Shown here: one piece after another, positions 5,847 through 6,145 of the stretch
How positions within the stretch are numbered: the first letter of the stretch is position 1
Layout: each line of letters starts with the position of its first letter
Source: Gammaproteobacteria bacterium
Lineage (GTDB): Bacteria; Pseudomonadota; Gammaproteobacteria; S012-40
NCBI GenBank assembly: GCA_015491615.1
Contig: WFVN01000269.1
Coordinates: 1-6,145 of the forward strand
Direction: 5' to 3'
DNA length: 6,145 nucleotides
Translations under genes and position numbers: made by a program
Notes under the pieces: model-generated
Seen by the model: only the letters and a program-made list of their open reading frames with translations
Database searches by the model: none
Told to the model about the DNA's origin: nothing

Positions 5847-6145
5847 CAGACCAGCCCTCCCAGGGCGGCGCCCACAGTGCGCCCGGTGTTGAGGGCGGCG
5901 CTGATGGCCTGGCGAACCTTCTCCACCTTGTAGAAGGGGTTGTTGCCCTCGATCACCTGCATGGTGAGACGCGCCTCGGCGCGGTAGGGGACCAGAGAAG
6001 GCAAGTGGGCCTTCTCGTCGATGCGCACGCTGGTGAGGAATACCGGCAGGATGTGACTGCCCCAGACGAACAGCAGTACCGAGGCGCAGTAGTCGCGCTG
6101 GAAGGCACGCCCGCCCCCCAGGCCCAGACTGGCCAGGGTCTGCAC
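5846..6145 (-). CDS. Tube/baseplate adaptor-like protein of a contractile injection system (C-terminal part, cut by window edge)
   Basis: This frame is open to the right edge and ends with TGA at 5848-5846, so 99 C-terminal residues or more are visible. A GTG lies exactly at the edge but is probably an internal codon, because the visible part begins mid-domain and has no room for a Shine-Dalgarno site. The readable core is LLFVWG (residues 24-29) followed by a strand-rich stretch ending in an ARLTMQVIEG segment and a helical tail. The pattern 'hydrophobic-FVWG ... LPV.LTSV.I.E ... L.P.RAEA.L' resembles the small tube-like domain of CIS tube-terminator/adaptor proteins (CIS_tube family, the N-terminal part of Afp7-type proteins), which sit between the inner tube and the hub. 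The family call rests on pattern memory and position just before the LysM gene, so it is moderate. It overlaps the next gene by one base (TGATG). An alternative is another phage tail structural protein of unknown type. Confidence 0.6.
   Translation of the reverse strand: MQTLASLGLGGGRAFQRDYCASVLLFVWGSHILPVFLTSVRIDEKAHLPSLVPYRAEARLTMQVIEGNNPFYKVEKVRQAISAALNTGRTVGAALGGLV
5855..5860 (-). promoter_or_regulatory. Shine-Dalgarno site for the LysM adaptor gene
   Basis: GGAGGG on the minus strand, 8 bases before the ATG at 5846 and inside the last codons of the upstream gene. It fixes the start and, with the TGATG junction, suggests translational coupling. Confidence 0.75.

Overview
The window is wall-to-wall protein coding on the minus strand, with gaps between genes of 28 bases or less. 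Read from the right edge to the left edge, it is a single baseplate module of a contractile phage-tail-like machine, most likely an extracellular contractile injection system (eCIS) or tailocin-type particle. The base composition is strongly G+C rich, about two thirds by eye, with heavy G/C use at third codon positions. That explains the many long, meaningless open frames in other phases. The composition and protein style would fit a high-GC proteobacterium, but nothing here fixes the taxon.

Layout in order of transcription: (1) 6145-5846, the C-terminal 99 residues of a tube/baseplate adaptor-like protein, cut by the window edge; (2) 5846-5556, a 96-residue LysM-type baseplate adaptor; (3) 5552-4419, a gpD/gp27-like hub of 377 residues; (4) 4390-3581, a gpV/gp5-like spike of 269 residues with an OB fold, a repetitive beta stalk and a His-x-His tip; (5) 3556-3179, a gpW/gp25-like wedge protein of 125 residues; (6) 3177-2005, a 390-residue baseplate wedge protein of the J/gp6 group; (7) 2008-1, a second, larger baseplate assembly protein carrying the classical FGDG baseplate-J signature, which runs off the left edge after 669 visible residues. 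The last gene covers the whole left third of the window in one uninterrupted frame.

The genes are packed like an operon: TGATG and ATGA stop/start overlaps, gaps of 1, 3, 24 and 28 bases, and GGAGGG Shine-Dalgarno sites lying inside the end of the preceding gene. The products would build one structure. Adaptor and LysM proteins link the inner tube to the hub, the hub trimer carries the spike, gp25 anchors the sheath, and the two J-type proteins form the wedges around the hub. No promoter, terminator, RNA gene, mobile element, CRISPR array or effector gene is visible. The most notable points are the separate hub and spike genes, the lack of a PAAR gene combined with a spike that has its own metal-binding-type tip, and the two wedge proteins sharing an N-terminal module.
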